Source of the DNA: Clitopilus passeckerianus
Taxonomy: Eukaryota > Basidiomycota > Agaricomycetes > Agaricales > Entolomataceae
Assembly: GCA_944990035.1 (NCBI GenBank)
Contig: CALYLX010000141.1
Location: 1-64,000, forward strand
Direction of reading: 5' to 3'
Length of the DNA stretch: 64,000 nt
The position numbers and the translations under genes are program-made. The notes beneath the pieces are model-generated. The model saw only the letters and a program-made list of their open reading frames with translations. It did no database searches and was not told the origin of the DNA. Below, in pieces: positions 46,554 to 57,276 of the stretch. How positions within the stretch are numbered: the first letter of the stretch is position 1; each line of letters begins with the position of its first letter.

Positions 46554-48036
46554 ATGCCGACCAGTGTCCAAACGACGGAGGATAGTATTGGTGACCCAGA
46601 TCATGATCACAGGCTTCGTCGGCAAAGGAAGAGCCTGTTTTTACCAGGAAGGTAGGGGGTTTCCAGGAAGGACATGTAGTGACAACGCTCATCACACTTT
46701 CGCCCCCCCTCAGCGATAGCCCATATGATATTCCCCAATGCCTGGAGGACAAAGCGCAGTACAGAGAGCTCCTGAAGCTTCGCGGCACGAAGGCCCAGAA
46801 AATGTTAGACAGTTTACAAACGGTAATGAAAAATACCTAAACTACGGCCTGACGTCGACTTCTTATCCTCTTTACTCGCAGCGGTTGGACAACACTGCGC
46901 CTACCTCTCCAATATGGAGGCAGGTGATAGTAGCCATACAAAGGCTTTCGGAGAGGGCCAACCTTTTTCCCGCCTTCTACGGATGTCGGAATGTTCGCGT
47001 CCTTGACAAAGAGGCTGTCTCAAGGGGCACCTATGGGGAGGTATACCGAGGCGAACGCAATGGGGAACCCGTCTGCTTAAAGAAGATCAAGGTTTATCAG
47101 ACCTCAGATCGTCAGAAGATAATGAAGGTGCAATTATTCGAGCAGGCTGCAATTCAGGACACTGACGTCCCCACCTGTAGTTCTACGCCAAGGAAGCGGT
47201 GCTTTGGGGGCAGCTCTCACATGGTAACATCGTCCCATTCTATGGGATTTGCGAGCGGGATTCTAGTCCATGTCTTGTTTCTCCGTGGGCTGAAAACGGG
47301 AACGTTGTGGAATACATAGTAAAGAACCCCAACGCGGATCGCCTTGCATTGGTATGTCGTTATCGAACGTCTACAGCGTCATACTTACCTGCATGACTTT
47401 AAAAAGATTGCAGACATTACCGCCGGCTTAGAGTACTTGCATGATCTCGACGTTATACACGGTGATCTCAAGGGGGTAAGCGGTCGTTATTTACACACGT
47501 TATATACGCATATTAATCATATCTATAGGCTAATGTTCTTGTCAATCTATCAGGGGCAGCATGCCTAGCGGATTTTGGTCTTTCCTCAATATACGACTCT
47601 AAAATCTTAGATTGGTCTTCTCAGTCTGCTGCAGCGTCGATTGGCGGGACTGTCCGATGGCAAGCTCCCGAACTGGTCTCAGAATCAGGGCCAATGAAGA
47701 ATACCAAATCAACCGATATCTATTCTTGGGCTTGCACATGTTACGAGGTGAGCCATTCATATTTTATCCAGCCCAAAGTCTCATACATTGTAGATCTTCT
47801 CCGGCGAAATACCTTACGCTTGCATTACTTACACCCCCACGGTGTACGTGAAGAAGATAAAAGGAGTCTTACCGGCCGAATTGTCGAGTCTCAAGCCAGA
47901 ATGGGAAGAATTGGGAATCACTGACAATTTCCTGGATCTATTATTGCAGTGTTGGAAGCAAATTTCTACAGATCGGCCCTCTATAGAAACTGTGCAATCT
48001 CAGATTGAGGGGCCGGGCGAACATGCGACAGCTTAG
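46554..48036 (+). CDS. TKL-type protein kinase, non-RD, copy 1 (384 aa)
   Basis: Exons 46554-46651, 46714-46822, 46882-47127, 47181-47351, 47407-47475, 47529-47747, 47794-48036; all in frame. After a charged N-terminus and a helical stretch ('QYRELLKLRGTKAQ') comes a complete kinase domain. The glycine loop is 'SRGTYGEV', with Ser in place of the first Gly. The ATP Lys is in 'VCLKKIK' (Lys136), and the helix C region is 'KEAVLWGQLSHGNIVPFYG'. The catalytic loop HGDLKG (Asp228) has Gly for the usual Arg, a non-RD kinase. DFG is at 246-248, and 'RWQAPEL' forms the APE motif. It resembles the expanded tyrosine-kinase-like families of mushrooms. The kinase fold ends near the C-terminus with 'RPSIETVQSQIEG'. 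No membrane segment. Confidence 0.88.
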
Positions 48037-48880
48037 CGAATTCTTGGGTATACGTCCCAGGCCCCGCAAATTCGCAGTCTCGTCCTCAGCCAGTTCAGTA
48101 GGAATCATACCAACTCCGGTTGAAGGTAACTCGATAACTTCGATAGGCTTGATACCCGTGTATTTAACTTATTATTGTTATAATGATTTATCAATATTTT
48201 CATTTGGAGGGAGGAGTGAATTCTGGGGGCCTAGGGACCAGATGTGGCCCAAGGACCTGAAATCTCCGGGAGCGATACTTGTGGCGCTGTCAGAGCACAT
48301 CAGTTCCATGCTGTTCTCCCCCATGGTGATCTCGGTCTACCAGTGGGTGAATCATTTCTATCTTTCCCCCCGCACGTTGCCGATAATAGCTTTCAGAGTG
48401 TTTTCCACTGCTCTTGAGGATATCACCTGGCCTGACGAAGCTGACTGAATGAACAGTCAGGATAAAATCGTGACCGATTCCCATGACTGTCATTGATTAG
48501 GATTTCTTGAATAAGGTTATTCCGACTGTGACGTCTGCACCTGCATGCTTGTCCTCGTTTTTAGACGGATATTGTACCTGCAACTCAGCGCTTTGCCACC
48601 TTCGTTTGAGCCAGGTGGTTAGACGCTCTCGGACAGCCATGAGGCACAGCGGGAACAGTTTGGGGTTGAAGATTGCACTGAAGGACAAGCTAACCTAAAC
48701 GACAGCATGAGTCGCTCGTCGTTTTGCTCCGCCGACGAATCTGAAGGAACACGCATACTTTAAGGGCCGAGGATAATGCTCGGAACGGCTCGCCGCTACG
48801 AAATATCTGCTTCTCGCCACTGGCATGGTCAGATTCTGCACATGAACGAACAAATGTGGGGCTTATTGACGACAAGTCCA
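48037..48880. other. Spacer 3' of kinase 1
   Basis: A plus-strand frame overlapping the kinase end (48005-48448) and a minus-strand frame (48497-48688) show no family similarity. No gene is supported. Confidence 0.4.
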
Positions 48881-48889
48881 AGGCCGAGG

Positions 48890-49080
48890 TCTTCGATTGA
48901 TTTCTCGATAACTACAACTCGAACTTGCAATTAAAGGCGCCATGAGCTGGCATATTCATTTCATTTCTTGTCGGTTCTCCTATAGCGAATACATCTCTTA
49001 TATTTTGTCACCGAACAGTTCTACCTCTAATCTGAACCGGATGCTTTATTCCTTTGCGTCGGGAGCCTCCTAATACATAG
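48890..49080. repeat. Diverged copy of the hydrolase 3' flank
   Basis: This stretch aligns by eye with about 45425-45610: 'AACTAC.ACTCG', 'CACCGAACAGT.CT.CCTCTAATCTGA' and the following 'GG.GCCTCCTAAT' block are shared. It is thus a third, gene-less copy of the sequence that follows the hydrolase genes, now sitting 3' of the GH76 gene. Confidence 0.6.
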
Positions 49081-49114
49081 CTGCAGCATACCGCGAGTGG
49101 TCATACCATCAGCT

Positions 49115-50915
49115 TCAGTTAGCAACAATAGCAGCCACCATGACGTCGAGAGTTGCAAGTTGACCCCAAGATGTGAAACCTTGAGGAGGCCCGGGCCAGC
49201 TGGAGGAGTAGTCGTTCCCGCTGGCAGCAAGTTCAAGCAAGGCATTGTACTAATGACATTCCTCATCAGGACTCGAATATTGTTGGAAGTGGAGGTTACC
49301 ATTACCTGGACGTCAACGTAGCTGTGGATCAGAATACGGAAATCGTTGTTTCCGGCGTTCCGAACATATGCCTCCAGGAGACCGCGAATAAGGACGGCTA
49401 GTTGGAGTAAGAGTCAGCTGGCGCCGAATGGAAACCGAGGCTAATACACCCACACTTGAAGCCAACACCGTCGTTGTTGCTGTCTGGGCTAGCTCCTTCG
49501 GTTATGACACCATTTGAACCTTGCCATGGAGGGTTCTTCATAGCAACTGCAGCAATGTTCACCATCCTATCATGCTAGTCAGGACCTCTCAAATCCTCCA
49601 ACAGCTGTATTTGAATCGACTCACAAATCTCTCCACTGAGAATCTCCACTGACGTCCGCCAAAACGCTCAAACCCTCGATGAATTTGCCGCTATTGTAAG
49701 TAAAGATCCAGTCAGGGGAGCGACTACAGTCGTGGCCGTTGACGGTGTCAAGAACGAGGTTGTTGGAGTTGAGGTTCAGCGACTTGATCCAGTTTGTACT
49801 AGCAATAGCAGCATTTGTGTACTTGGAATCCTTGGTCGCATCGGCAAGGAAGGAGGAGAGCGTAATGTAGAGCCTGTTATTGGGATAGATGTCGAGTTGG
49901 TCCTCCCAACATTTGTAGGAAAAACTAACCCAGTGGTGATTGAATTGACGGACTGGTCATCAGCTGTAGGGCGCTGGGGGGAATTCTCAACTCAGCAAAA
50001 CGGCCAATCTGATGTTCAAGGGACATACCCAAAAGACCCCTCCAGCCATGGATACACCATCACAGGTGCCCGACAGGGTGAACGACTTGACGGACGTCTG
50101 ACCAGCGCTAGCTTGGGAAGGCGTGATCACACTAAATTGGAGCCCAGGTCAATGGCGCTCCAGTAAGTCGCTTCGAGAGTACCCACTAGTTTGTAACGTG
50201 ATTCCAGGTAGCAACTGCATTTGCTAACAGTGTGGTATCGCCGTAGGCTCGATAACCATAGTACGCTGCTGTAGCCCACCAACTGATAGACAGGTAAGGA
50301 GAAGTTCAGTGCTAGAAAGCAGAGTTCAATACGTACAGTGCGTCGTCATTATACTTTCCAGCAGGGAAATTAGAAAGGCTACGGTCGCTGTATCACACGA
50401 AGGCTCACCCTGCATCAATTAGTGAAACATTCGACGAAAGGAGTGAAAGAATCTACTAACCCATATTCATCATAATTTGCACGAATGTTGAAGACATTTT
50501 TGAGGTTGTTAACCACTTGACTCTGGTATGTATTTGTACCAGCAAAATGGTCGTGGTTGGCCATAGCCGACCATGCATTCCCAGATTGCCAGAAGCCAAT
50601 GCCTCAATTATCGATTAAACACGGGAACAGTAGTAGCGAGCGAAGGATGAGCTTACCGTTGAATTCTCCAGTTGCTGAGTTCAACTGGGGTGTAAGCTCG
50701 TTGATTGCATTCTGGGAGATCGTGATACGCTCGGAGAGTGGGCGAGAGTTACTGAACTCCTATGGTGATAATCAGAATTAACCGTTCAGTATCAGAGTCC
50801 ATTTCAAACAGAAGGGAGAAAAACAAACCCTCCAACTCAAAGGAACGCCCAGATCCTGTGCAGATGCCTGGCCAAGAGCAGAAGAAAGTACTAGAAGAAC
50901 AGAGTATCCGAACAT
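49115..50915 (-). CDS. Secreted GH76 alpha-1,6-mannanase-like glycoside hydrolase, 404 aa
   Basis: Eleven exons (descending): 50829-50915, 50657-50759, 50461-50602, 50337-50387, 50187-50282, 50029-50131, 49930-49973, 49625-49873, 49454-49566, 49306-49397, 49249-49115; every junction keeps frame. The signal peptide MFGYSVLLVL... ends after 'QASA'. GH76 landmarks are 'GIGFWQSGNAWSAMAN', the catalytic pair Asp125-Asp126 in 'YNDDALWW', 'GTCDGVSMAGGVFW', 'RPTADDQSVNSITTGLYIT' and 'YNSGKFIEGL'. Family members cut alpha-1,6-mannan, and in fungi some (DFG5/DCW1) attach GPI proteins to the wall. No C-terminal GPI signal is visible here; the protein ends '...DVMVAAIVAN'. The gene lies antisense between the two kinase paralogues. 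The intron before exon 4 could also be split by a one-base exon, but the ACAG acceptor chosen gives the better protein. Confidence 0.9.
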
Positions 50916-52064
50916 CGTTGTTGCCGACGACTTGAAGGCTGGTCGAGCTTATGCCTGCTTGTATTTATACCTCTCCATTCTGTTGAGGGGACGCTCAGAT
51001 GCAAGGTCTTGTGAGGCTTGGACCGCACAGTGTATTGGAGCAACTCGAGCGTGTGATCGTAATCGTCATATGGTACGCATGTTCGCGTCGTCGTGGTTAT
51101 TCGCTGCTTCGTGAACCGTCGGTGATCGTTCGTTGGAAGATGGATACCATAAATATACTCCAAGCATATGGCGTCTGGGCAGCTTGTAGATGTCCGTGAC
51201 CTACTTACACATCGCGCCCAAGTATTGCTGCTCTCGACTGCTCCACACCACGCTGTCTCGTTTACTAACGTCGGGCTGGAGGTGGGCCATTGTAGGTCGG
51301 AAGCAAACGTAAGAGCAGAATGAGAAGCGGCAGATTCGTAGCTCAGGTTTCAAGCTACAAGCTCAGGCGTGAGGTACCACTTTTGAGGATGGCACGAGCT
51401 TGAAGGCTACTCCTTCTCACACTCAGTCCCAAGACGCTTAAAACCGCATTGGCAAAGCTCTAAGTTACAGCAAGAGAATCGCATCCCAATGACTCGGATA
51501 TGAAGACCCCGGACTTGTACACTTGGTTGAGTTCAAGTTGACATGAGCAGACGATTACGTGATCATCCCCAACTCACAACAGCCGGCCCGAAATGCCGGT
51601 TCGATTTTTGGCATTGTTCTCCCTTGCATTCTCTTCAAATTCTTTTGCTCAAGCCTTCTCTCTGCAATCGCGTACGTTATAATAATAACCACGCTATCAT
51701 GTGGGAAACTTGGTTGACCGACCAAAATATACTATGAGGGCTCGACTTGGCGAATTAGTCACCTCTGGCTTACCTCAAAACCGCTACAGGCATACAGTCT
51801 CAAGCAGTACCTCCTCATTTCCTTGAAATCCCGGAATCTGCATCCGACCTACCCCTACCCAATTACATGAGCCCGACTCCTTAAAACTTTGCTAGACCAA
51901 GTGACTAAGGCCACCCTACTTAGCGCTCGGCGTCATGGGTCTGTAGACGCCGTCGTGCCTTGGTTGTGCCCCCACGAGGCATGGGTATGCACTGAAGAGC
52001 AAACTTACCCAAACACCCCATTCCTCTTGCCGTCATCGAGCCTCCCCAGGAGACTGGTTAGGAC
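50916..52064. other. Divergent spacer GH76 / kinase 2
   Basis: About 1.15 kb between divergent starts. No gene supported. The right end resembles the sequence upstream of kinase 1. Confidence 0.4.
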
Positions 52065-53713
52065 ATGCCTGCTATAACGACTGAGAATGCACAAAGCGAG
52101 TCGCAGCATGATCACAGACTTCGACGCCGACGAAAGACCCGCTTTTCGCCATTAGCAAGGTAAGGTTATGGATACGAATAAACAAATCTGGCGCTTATTT
52201 TCTATCCTTCTCTTCAGCGACTCAATCCACGAAATTTCGCAATGCCTCGAAGACAAGACACAATACAGAGAGTTACTAAAGCTTCGTGGCACAAGAGCCC
52301 AAGAAATGTTGGATAGATTGCAAACGGTAGGAGAAAGCATCCAGCTCAAACCACGGTTTCGATTCCTTACCTGGCATTGGCAGATTCTAGACAACGCTAC
52401 CTCTGGCTCCTTAATATGGAGGCAGGTAGTAGTGGCTATTCAGAGACTTTCACGGAGGACTGGCCTTTTCCCAGCTTTCTATGGCCTGCGGAACGTTCGT
52501 CTTCTCAACAGAGATGCAGTCTCGGGAGGAAATTATGGAGAGGTATATCAAGGCGAATACGACGGGGATGTAGTCTGCTTGAAGAAGATCAAGGTTTATC
52601 AGACCTCTGATCGTCAGAAGATAATGAAGGTGAGCTTGTCACGACCAGTTTCGACCCAGAGGACTCACCCACACTCTAGTTCTACGCTAACGAGGCGGTT
52701 CTATGGGGTCAACTCTCGCATCAGAATATCGTTCCATTCTATGGCCTTTGTGAGATGGATTCTAGCCCATGCCTAGTATCTGCATGGGCGGCGAACGGCA
52801 ATGTTATGCAGTACCTAGAACGGAATCCTGACGCGGATCGCCTTGCATTGGTAAGTTCAAGTTTCATATATAGCTAGCACGTCGTTTTCTTACCGACGTT
52901 TCGGAAGATTTCAGACATCACTTCTGGCCTAGCATATCTGCACAAGCGAGATATAGTTCATGGCGACCTCAAAGGGGTAAGAATTAGCCAGTTCAATTCG
53001 TCAATAATCTCATCTCAAAGCATATCCACTCAGGCAAATGTTCTCGTTAACCGACTGGGATGCGCTTGTCTGGCCGATTTTGGGCTATCATCAATATATG
53101 ACTTGAAAATCTTAGACTGGTCAACTCAATCAACCATCGCATCGATCGGCGGCTCCCTACGATGGCAGGCTCCAGAACTGCTGTCTGAATTGGGTCCATG
53201 GAAGAATACCAAATCAACCGATATCTATGCATGGGGTTGTACTTGCTACGAGGTGAGCTACACATCACATTATCTAGGGGTCAACACCTCATCTTATTCG
53301 TGAAGATATTCACAGGCAAAGTAGCACACGCGGATGTCCCTCATTTCGCAGTCTCCTTGAAGAAGATGCAAGGCCAGTTACCAGTCAAACGACCTGAGCC
53401 AACACCAGACGCCTGGGTAAAAGTGGGATTAACGGATGGATTCTGGGATTTGCTACTACACTGCTGGACGCAGAACCCTGACGATCGACCCTCAATAGAC
53501 CGAGTACAAGCTCGGGTCGAGGGGAGGGGACGGAACAGTGACGCTTCGCCACCAGTAGAGGTTGGAGAGACATACCTTAAAGTTGAAGAATCTGGGAAGC
53601 GGCAGTCAGCGCTGGGTGAATACCGGTGTCGGCAACTTCGGCCCGAAGATCCAGAGCCACGTCCTTTTTTTTTTGTTTGCCCTAATCGAGGGATCAGCCC
53701 AGTCAATAAATGA
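52065..53713 (+). CDS. TKL-type protein kinase, non-RD, copy 2 (438 aa)
   Basis: Exons 52065-52159, 52218-52326, 52384-52629, 52680-52850, 52908-52976, 53034-53252, 53306-53713. Exons 2 to 6 have exactly the same lengths as in the kinase at 46554, and exon 1 differs by one codon. Motifs: 'SGGNYGEV' loop, 'VCLKKIK' with Lys135, HGDLKG catalytic loop (Asp227), DFG, 'RWQAPEL'. The residues needed for catalysis are present. The C-terminus is about 55 residues longer than in copy 1 and ends in a basic, Pro-rich tail with a Phe run; part of it is coded by a ten-T homopolymer near 53665-53675, so the exact end may be unreliable. Function unknown; the position beside GH76 and secreted hydrolases does not prove a link. 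Confidence 0.87.
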
Positions 53714-54813
53714 ACCCTACCACCTACGAGTCCATTTCGGTTGAACGACCTACTCTGTAAGGCAAATCCCTATACATACCTATTTAATCAACCGCACATG
53801 ACTGATGCGATCGACGATTCTGATTGGTTCTTGCCTCTGAATTAATTACTGTAATTAATTTCTTCCTCCTCCGCAAGCCATCTATAGTCAGAGTGCCCAC
53901 CATGGTGATGCTCGATGTGGTTGCGGCCCGGCACATGCTTACTCGTTTAGACATGCGTATGCAAACCGCGATGTATTTCACTCTCCCTACTCATATTACT
54001 ATTATTGAACCGTAGCATATGGTTCGGTTGTTATACGAAATCACAGTCATTATATACGGAATATCGATATATAAAGAAGTTTTAGGTGATATCTACGAAG
54101 AGGCACAGCTGAACGTTTCGACACGGAGAAACGTCACCTGGCTCAAAACTTTGACATAGGCTGGACACATTTCTGGTTAGTGCCCTCCTGTAGACACTTG
54201 TTGGAATTACAGACAATAATCCACCGTTTCTAAGTGTACTTATATATCAGCGGCAGGATGGCTGAACAAGCCGAAGACTTATGGCTTGGGAAAGGAGCTC
54301 CAGTAGTGCCGATATTCAGTTATCTCTCATACCTTCAAAGTCTCCCATTTACATGCGTTTCCGTATTAATTTCTAAGCCTGAAGTAACGATTCGTATCCG
54401 CGGAACGCACTGAACATTGAACATGGCTGTAATAAAGAATATTCAAATTGTTGCCGAGGCAATGAACGTACCGTGAAATCAACGGCCGTTAGGAAACGTA
54501 TTAGTACTCTAGTGCCAGTATCTCATGTATGTAACTGAAATGCTCTGAGTCTTGCACTTATGTGATTTCACGTTGATATCCTGGTTTGTACAGCATGATG
54601 TACATCATAAGATGTTCGGGATGGTCCAACAGCTATTGCCAGAACCAACCTGCAAAAACTTTCGACAGGAGATTACTAGAGATTAGAGCCTGAGGTTCCT
54701 TACACTACACGCTCAATCCATCTCTCCTTCGGATTACCCACAAGGTCCGCATGCATGAACAGATTATTTACAGAATTCCCGTAGAAGCGCCACAGAAAAC
54801 CTCCCTCATATCC
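53714..54813. other. AT-rich spacer 3' of kinase 2
   Basis: No gene supported. It contains a perfect 10-bp inverted repeat at 53840-53860. Short frames here lack family similarity. Confidence 0.4.
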
Positions 54814-55836
54814 TCACAAGAACGCAGGGACCTTCCCACCCCCATTCAACCTCACCGTCTCCCCATTCACATACCCACACTCAAACACCCACCTCACCGT
54901 CTTCCCAAACTCAGACGGGTACCCAAACCGTCTAGGATGCAACAACCCACGTCTATAAATCGCCTTATAAACGGCTTCAGGCATCTGTCCCGTCATCGGC
55001 GTGGTGAACGGTCCAGGTGCGATGGACACTACGCGGATCTGGTGGCGGGCTAGGTCGCGCGCCATGGGGAGTGTTAGGGAGCGGATGGCGCCTTTGGAGA
55101 GGGCATATGCGGATTGGGTGGGTTGGCCGTCGAACTGGGAATTGGGAAGTTGAGTTAGGAGAAATAAGATAGGAAAGTGCGTGAAGAGAGAATTGAACTC
55201 ACGGCTGCTTCACTTGCGACCATCACGATCACGCCTCGCTCTTTGTCTGGTGTATCTTCCGGCTCGACTTTGGCCAGCTGCTCGGCGACGTGGGTGGACA
55301 GGTGGAATGTACCGGCGACGTTTACTTTGAGGATTTTGTCGAATACTTCGGCGGAATGGCGGACGCCTTTTGGGGAGAGGAACTGTGATAGGTGGTCAAG
55401 GTTTCGTTAGCAAGTAATCCGTGAGGAACTAAGAACAGAAGGGAGGGAGAGATGTACACATACCCACTCAGTAAGAGCAATCCCAGCACAGTTAACAAGC
55501 CCACCAAGCCTCGCTCCGGTTTCCTTCGTCCATTCCATAGTCTGCTTTACCGCATTCTCAATATCCTGGAGCGAAGAAACGTCCGTCTTGATAAATTTTA
55601 CACGTTGGTTCCAGGTTGGTCTTATATCTGACGTTGCTGAAGGTGAAGGTGCTGGCGAGAGGTCGAGTAAAGCGACATAGGCGTCAGCTGCAAGAAGTTC
55701 TTGAACGGCGGCTAGTCCTAGGCCAGAGCGCCTGTTGATTGAGGAGTGGGTTAGCACACCGCACCCCAGTAAACATAACTTTACAACAGCCCGCTTACCC
55801 TCCCGAAACGATGAACGTCCTATTCTCCAACTTCAT
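54814..55836 (-). CDS. SDR oxidoreductase, 3-hydroxyacyl-CoA dehydrogenase type-2 (HSD10)-like, 268 aa
   Basis: Exons (descending): 55799-55836, 55464-55731, 55203-55382, 54814-55134. The start MKLENRTFIV leads to the cofactor loop SGGRSGLG (residues 11-18), which is formed only after intron 1 is removed. 'DVSSLQDIENAV' and 'GLVNCAGIA' follow. The catalytic Tyr172 and Lys176 are in 'SAYALSKGAI', and then comes 'VVSIAPGPFTTPM'. The C-terminus 'NGETVRLNGGGKVPA' is typical of HSD17B10-type enzymes, which oxidise 3-hydroxyacyl-CoA in mitochondria. No clear mitochondrial presequence is visible. The family call is good; the substrate is inferred. It diverges from the thymidylate kinase gene. Confidence 0.88.
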
Positions 55837-56177
55837 CTGTCAAATTCAAGTCTTTTTGACGATGTGTATAGCACCCGTGTACAGTGTAAAGTTGGAGCTG
55901 ATGATGCTCCGGGTTTGCCTACGCATGGACCCAGGGCTTTCCGGGAATAACATCCCCGGCTCGACGATTACAGCGAAGGTTTTCATCAGCATGTGAGAGT
56001 TGCCAGGTGTTGTTGCCATGATCGACCTTGATGTCGACGCGGAGAGCATGGCACCATACGGCAGGGTCGCGTCGCGTCTCTTGGATCCATCGATCGCGAC
56101 TGGCCCCTCCGAGGCCTACAGCTCGATTAACTTCAGCTGGATTGAATCCAAAGTCGAACCTAATAACCTAACCCGAA
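55837..56177. promoter_or_regulatory. Divergent promoter region, HSD10-like / thymidylate kinase
   Basis: About 340 bp between two divergent starts. Both promoters must fit here. No element recognised. Confidence 0.4.
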
Positions 56178-56957
56178 ATGCCACGACGTGCACCATTCAT
56201 CGTAATCGAGGGCTTAGACCGATCCGGGAAGACAACTCAAACAGCCCTCCTAGTATCCGGACTCGAAAGCCAAAATGTTCCCGTAAAGCTAATGAAATTC
56301 CCTGGTACATACCCACACACATCCATATCCTAAATTGTATCCAAAACTAACGAAATTCCCGGCGGCATAACAGACCGTACAACACCAATAGGCCAAATGA
56401 TAAACTCCTACCTCCAATCCAAATCCGAGCTTGACGACCGCGCAATCCACCTCCTCTTCGCAGCTAACAGATGGGAGCTTTCCTCCCAAATTGAAGCTAC
56501 CCTTTCTCCATCCTCCTGCTCCTCCTCAACTCCCTCAAATCCGACCGTAGTCCTAGCGGACAGATACGCCTTCTCCGGCATTGCATTCTCCACCTCCAAA
56601 TCCCTCCCCTTCTCCTGGTGCCTCTCCCCCGAAATCGGCCTCCCCGCACCGGACCTCGTCATCTTCCTCGACATCTCCCCCGATGCCGCCCAATCCCGAG
56701 GTGGGTACGGCGAGGAGCGGTATGAGAAGGAAGAGATGCAGAGGAAGGTGAGAGAGGTGTTTAAACAGATCGGGGAGGAGGTTAATGAGGATGATCTTAA
56801 GGAGGGGAAGAAGGGTAGGTGGGCTGTGTTGGATGCTGGGAGGTCGAAGGAAGAGGTGGCGGAGGATATTTGGAAGCTTGTGGAACCGCTGAAAGAAGGA
56901 GTTAATCACCCGCTGGGGAGGCTTTGGGTGGATAGGTTACCTGCAGAGTCTTCATGA
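56178..56957 (+). CDS. CDC8: Thymidylate kinase (dTMP kinase), 236 aa
   Basis: Phosphorylates dTMP to dTDP with ATP, an essential step of dTTP supply. Exons 56178-56304 and 56374-56957. The P-loop is GLDRSGKTT (residues 12-20). The substrate segment 'KFPDRTTPIGQMINSYLQ' spans the intron. The DR(Y/H) motif is 'LADRYAFSG', and 'PDLVIFLDISP' is followed by the LID 'RGGYGEERYEKEEMQ'. Length is slightly above the usual 205-220 aa because of a Ser-rich loop before 'VVLADRY'. The gene is complete. Confidence 0.94.
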
Positions 56958-57276
56958 CAATAGATAACGAATTTGATATGATATTGGGGTATATTTCATT
57001 TCATTTTATCTACTCGTAAGAACATGCGTTTTAGATTTAGGTAGGTATCATTGACGTTTGGGAGGTGGTACACATTAAACGAGTGGAAAGCGCTAAGAGG
57101 ACGAGGGAGCGTAAAGAAATCATCGAAGCCAACAGCAGAAAGAAAGAAACGAGAGGCCAGAATTGATATATCGTAGTGATTGTATGGTAGAATGCAAATA
57201 CTAGTATTTACACAAAGGAAAGATTGGGAATCCCACCAAGAGCTGGTGGGCGCATAAGCGTAGCTTCAACCTCAGC

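Noticed and set aside
49732..50166. Plus-strand 144-codon frame in the GH76 gene
   Set aside because: It crosses several GH76 introns and exons antisense, and the minus-strand gene is well supported.
50382..50460. One-base microexon in GH76 between two back-to-back introns
   Set aside because: A single longer intron ending at ACAG (50388-50390) keeps an open, plausible frame and is simpler.
54250..54330. tRNA-like start 'GGCAGGATGGCTGA'
   Set aside because: It resembles a tRNA-Ser/Leu 5' end, but no matching T-arm or 3' acceptor strand follows.
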